Below, piece by piece: positions 32,390 to 33,430 of a stretch of DNA of 33,430 nucleotides. Origin of the DNA: an uncultured Oscillospiraceae bacterium (GTDB lineage: Bacteria > Bacillota > Clostridia > Oscillospirales > Acutalibacteraceae); the NCBI GenBank assembly GCA_900543395.1, contig UQQT01000025.1, forward strand, positions 1 through 33,430. The letters are read 5' to 3'. Every line of letters begins with the position of its first letter. Position 1 is the first letter of the stretch. The position numbers and the translations under genes were made by a program. Below the pieces are notes generated by a model. It saw nothing but the letters and a program-made list of their open reading frames with translations, searched no databases and was not told where the DNA came from.

Positions 32390-33361
32390 TCACCCGAAAA
32401 CCTTTTTTACAGCATTACCCGCCGCCCAGAAAACATAACCGGAGCATCTGAGCTGAAGTAATTTGTCATCGTAATATCCGTCGTTTTTTATTTCTTTTTT
32501 AATTATTTCGAATTCATTTTTACACTTACCTTTTTCACTTTTTTCGACAAGACGAAACGTATCTACCGCATTCATTGCACACCTAATTATATACTCCTTT
32601 GCATAGTCCTTATCCGCAAAACCATTTTCACGGCAAAAGTCCCTTACGGCGCGATAAACCTCACAGCGCGAATGAAAGTGTCTGTATCTTTTTTCCGGCT
32701 GAGTCATAGTTGACCCGGAGCGGTAACGCCTGAAATAGAACGTACGACGTTCATGAACAATGCGCGAAGCCTGCATCATTATTTGAAATCCGAATACGGA
32801 ATCTTCATATATAATTCCCGGAATCATCCTTATATTTGATTTTCTTAAAAAATCTCCGTTATAAAACATCGACCACAGCGGACAGTGAAAATCTCCGTTT
32901 TTCTGAAGAGCGGAAAACATCTCCTTACCGGAGCATGCGGGATAATCTTTTTTTGATATATAGCTTTGTCTGACTTTACTGCCGTCATCTGAAAAAGAAT
33001 AAGCGTCAAATATAACGATATCCGCTTTTTCAGTCACGGCTTTTTTCAAAAGCGTTTCAAACGTGTCTCCCGCTATATAATCGTCACTGTCGGGAAAATA
33101 AAGCCAATCGCCCGAAGAATATTCTATACCTATATTTCTTGCGACAGACTGTCCCTCGTTTTCTTTATGTACAACGGTTATCCTTGCGTCATTATATGCG
33201 TATTCGTCACATATTTTTCCCGAAGAATCTGTCGAACCGTCGTCGATAAGTATTATTTCAAAATTATCGTACGTCTGTTTTAAAACGCTGTCTACACATT
33301 CTCTTAAATATTTTTCGACATTGTAAACGGGTATTATAACCGAGATAAGCGGATTATCCAT
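32390..33361 (-). CDS. Glycosyltransferase family 2, first glycan gene in the window
   Basis: This 323-residue GT2 enzyme has ISVIIPVYNVEKYLRECVDSVLKQT, LIDDGSTDSSGKICDEYAY, YFPDSDDYIA as metal site and IYEDSVFGFQIM. I chose the ATG at 33361, with GGAGG 8 bases upstream; an in-frame TTG five codons earlier overlaps that site. It is the most upstream gene of the operon visible here. Bases 33362-33430 hold no clear promoter or gene end, so the operon may continue upstream or start just outside the window. Confidence 0.88.
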   Translation of the reverse strand: MDNPLISVIIPVYNVEKYLRECVDSVLKQTYDNFEIILIDDGSTDSSGKICDEYAYNDARITVVHKENEGQSVARNIGIEYSSGDWLYFPDSDDYIAGDTFETLLKKAVTEKADIVIFDAYSFSDDGSKVRQSYISKKDYPACSGKEMFSALQKNGDFHCPLWSMFYNGDFLRKSNIRMIPGIIYEDSVFGFQIMMQASRIVHERRTFYFRRYRSGSTMTQPEKRYRHFHSRCEVYRAVRDFCRENGFADKDYAKEYIIRCAMNAVDTFRLVEKSEKGKCKNEFEIIKKEIKNDGYYDDKLLQLRCSGYVFWAAGNAVKKVFG

Positions 33362-33430
33362 TGCTTCATCCTCCAAGTACTCTGTACCACCTAAAACTTT
33401 ACAAGCATTGCTTCGTCTGACAGCGTTTAA

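Noticed and set aside
23945..33361. Repeated DNA segments around the DDGSTDSS codons of the GT2 genes, as possible recombination repeats
   Set aside because: The similarity covers only the conserved nucleotide-binding motif and is explained by protein conservation.
1..33430. CRISPR array, tRNA, rRNA, transposase, integrase, toxin-antitoxin or phage-defence genes
   Set aside because: I looked for them on both strands by eye and saw no spaced direct repeats, no cloverleaf-like stretch and no matching protein motifs. Small RNAs without strong structure could be missed.

Overview
This window looks like chromosomal DNA of an anaerobic, low-to-mid-GC Gram-positive bacterium of the class Clostridia, probably an uncultured gut-type member. 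The grounds are AGGAGG-type ribosome binding sites before most genes, sigma-A-like promoters, membrane-anchored PrsA-type foldases, a type III pantothenate kinase with an ECF transporter S component, and a complete Rnf complex in the clostridial order C-D-G-E-A-B. Nearly everything lies on the minus strand; only coaX and the ECF gene are on the plus strand. I see no rRNA, tRNA, CRISPR array, insertion sequence or phage gene.

Region 1 (1-5963, minus) holds two paralogous single-pass membrane PrsA/parvulin foldases, each with its own promoter, and then a proC-nfeD-stomatin (SPFH) cluster read from a promoter at 6008-6036. Region 2 (5964-7616) starts with a divergent promoter region and holds coaX and an ECF S component, likely for pantothenate, closed by a bidirectional terminator at 7632-7681.

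Region 3 (7693-16245, minus) is a tightly packed apparent operon: a cytoplasmic GH20 beta-N-acetylhexosaminidase, an ApbE flavin transferase, a NusG-domain-II protein, a Gx-transporter/HepS-like membrane protein and rnfCDGEAB. Neighbours overlap or lie a few bases apart, and the only obvious promoter is before the hexosaminidase, with a palindromic operator candidate at its start point. ApbE would flavinylate RnfG and RnfD. The NusG-II and Gx pair resembles EetA/EetB of flavin-based extracellular electron transfer loci, so this looks like a redox module placed under sugar-type control.

Region 4 (16394-33361, minus; the upstream end lies outside the window or in its last 70 bases) is a roughly 17-kb surface polysaccharide operon. 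It has five GT2 and three GT4 glycosyltransferases, a hexapeptide-repeat acetyltransferase, a DUF1919 protein, an ABC exporter (Wzm/Wzt with a C-terminal glycan-recognition domain), a CapE/CapG/CapF set predicted to make UDP-N-acetyl-L-fucosamine, and a PF14907 nucleotidyltransferase-like protein. It ends at an intrinsic terminator (16349-16387). The glycosyltransferase part is clearly AT-richer than the sugar-nucleotide part, which suggests a mosaic locus. No initiating phosphoglycosyltransferase, Wzx flippase, Wzy polymerase or ligase is visible in the window.
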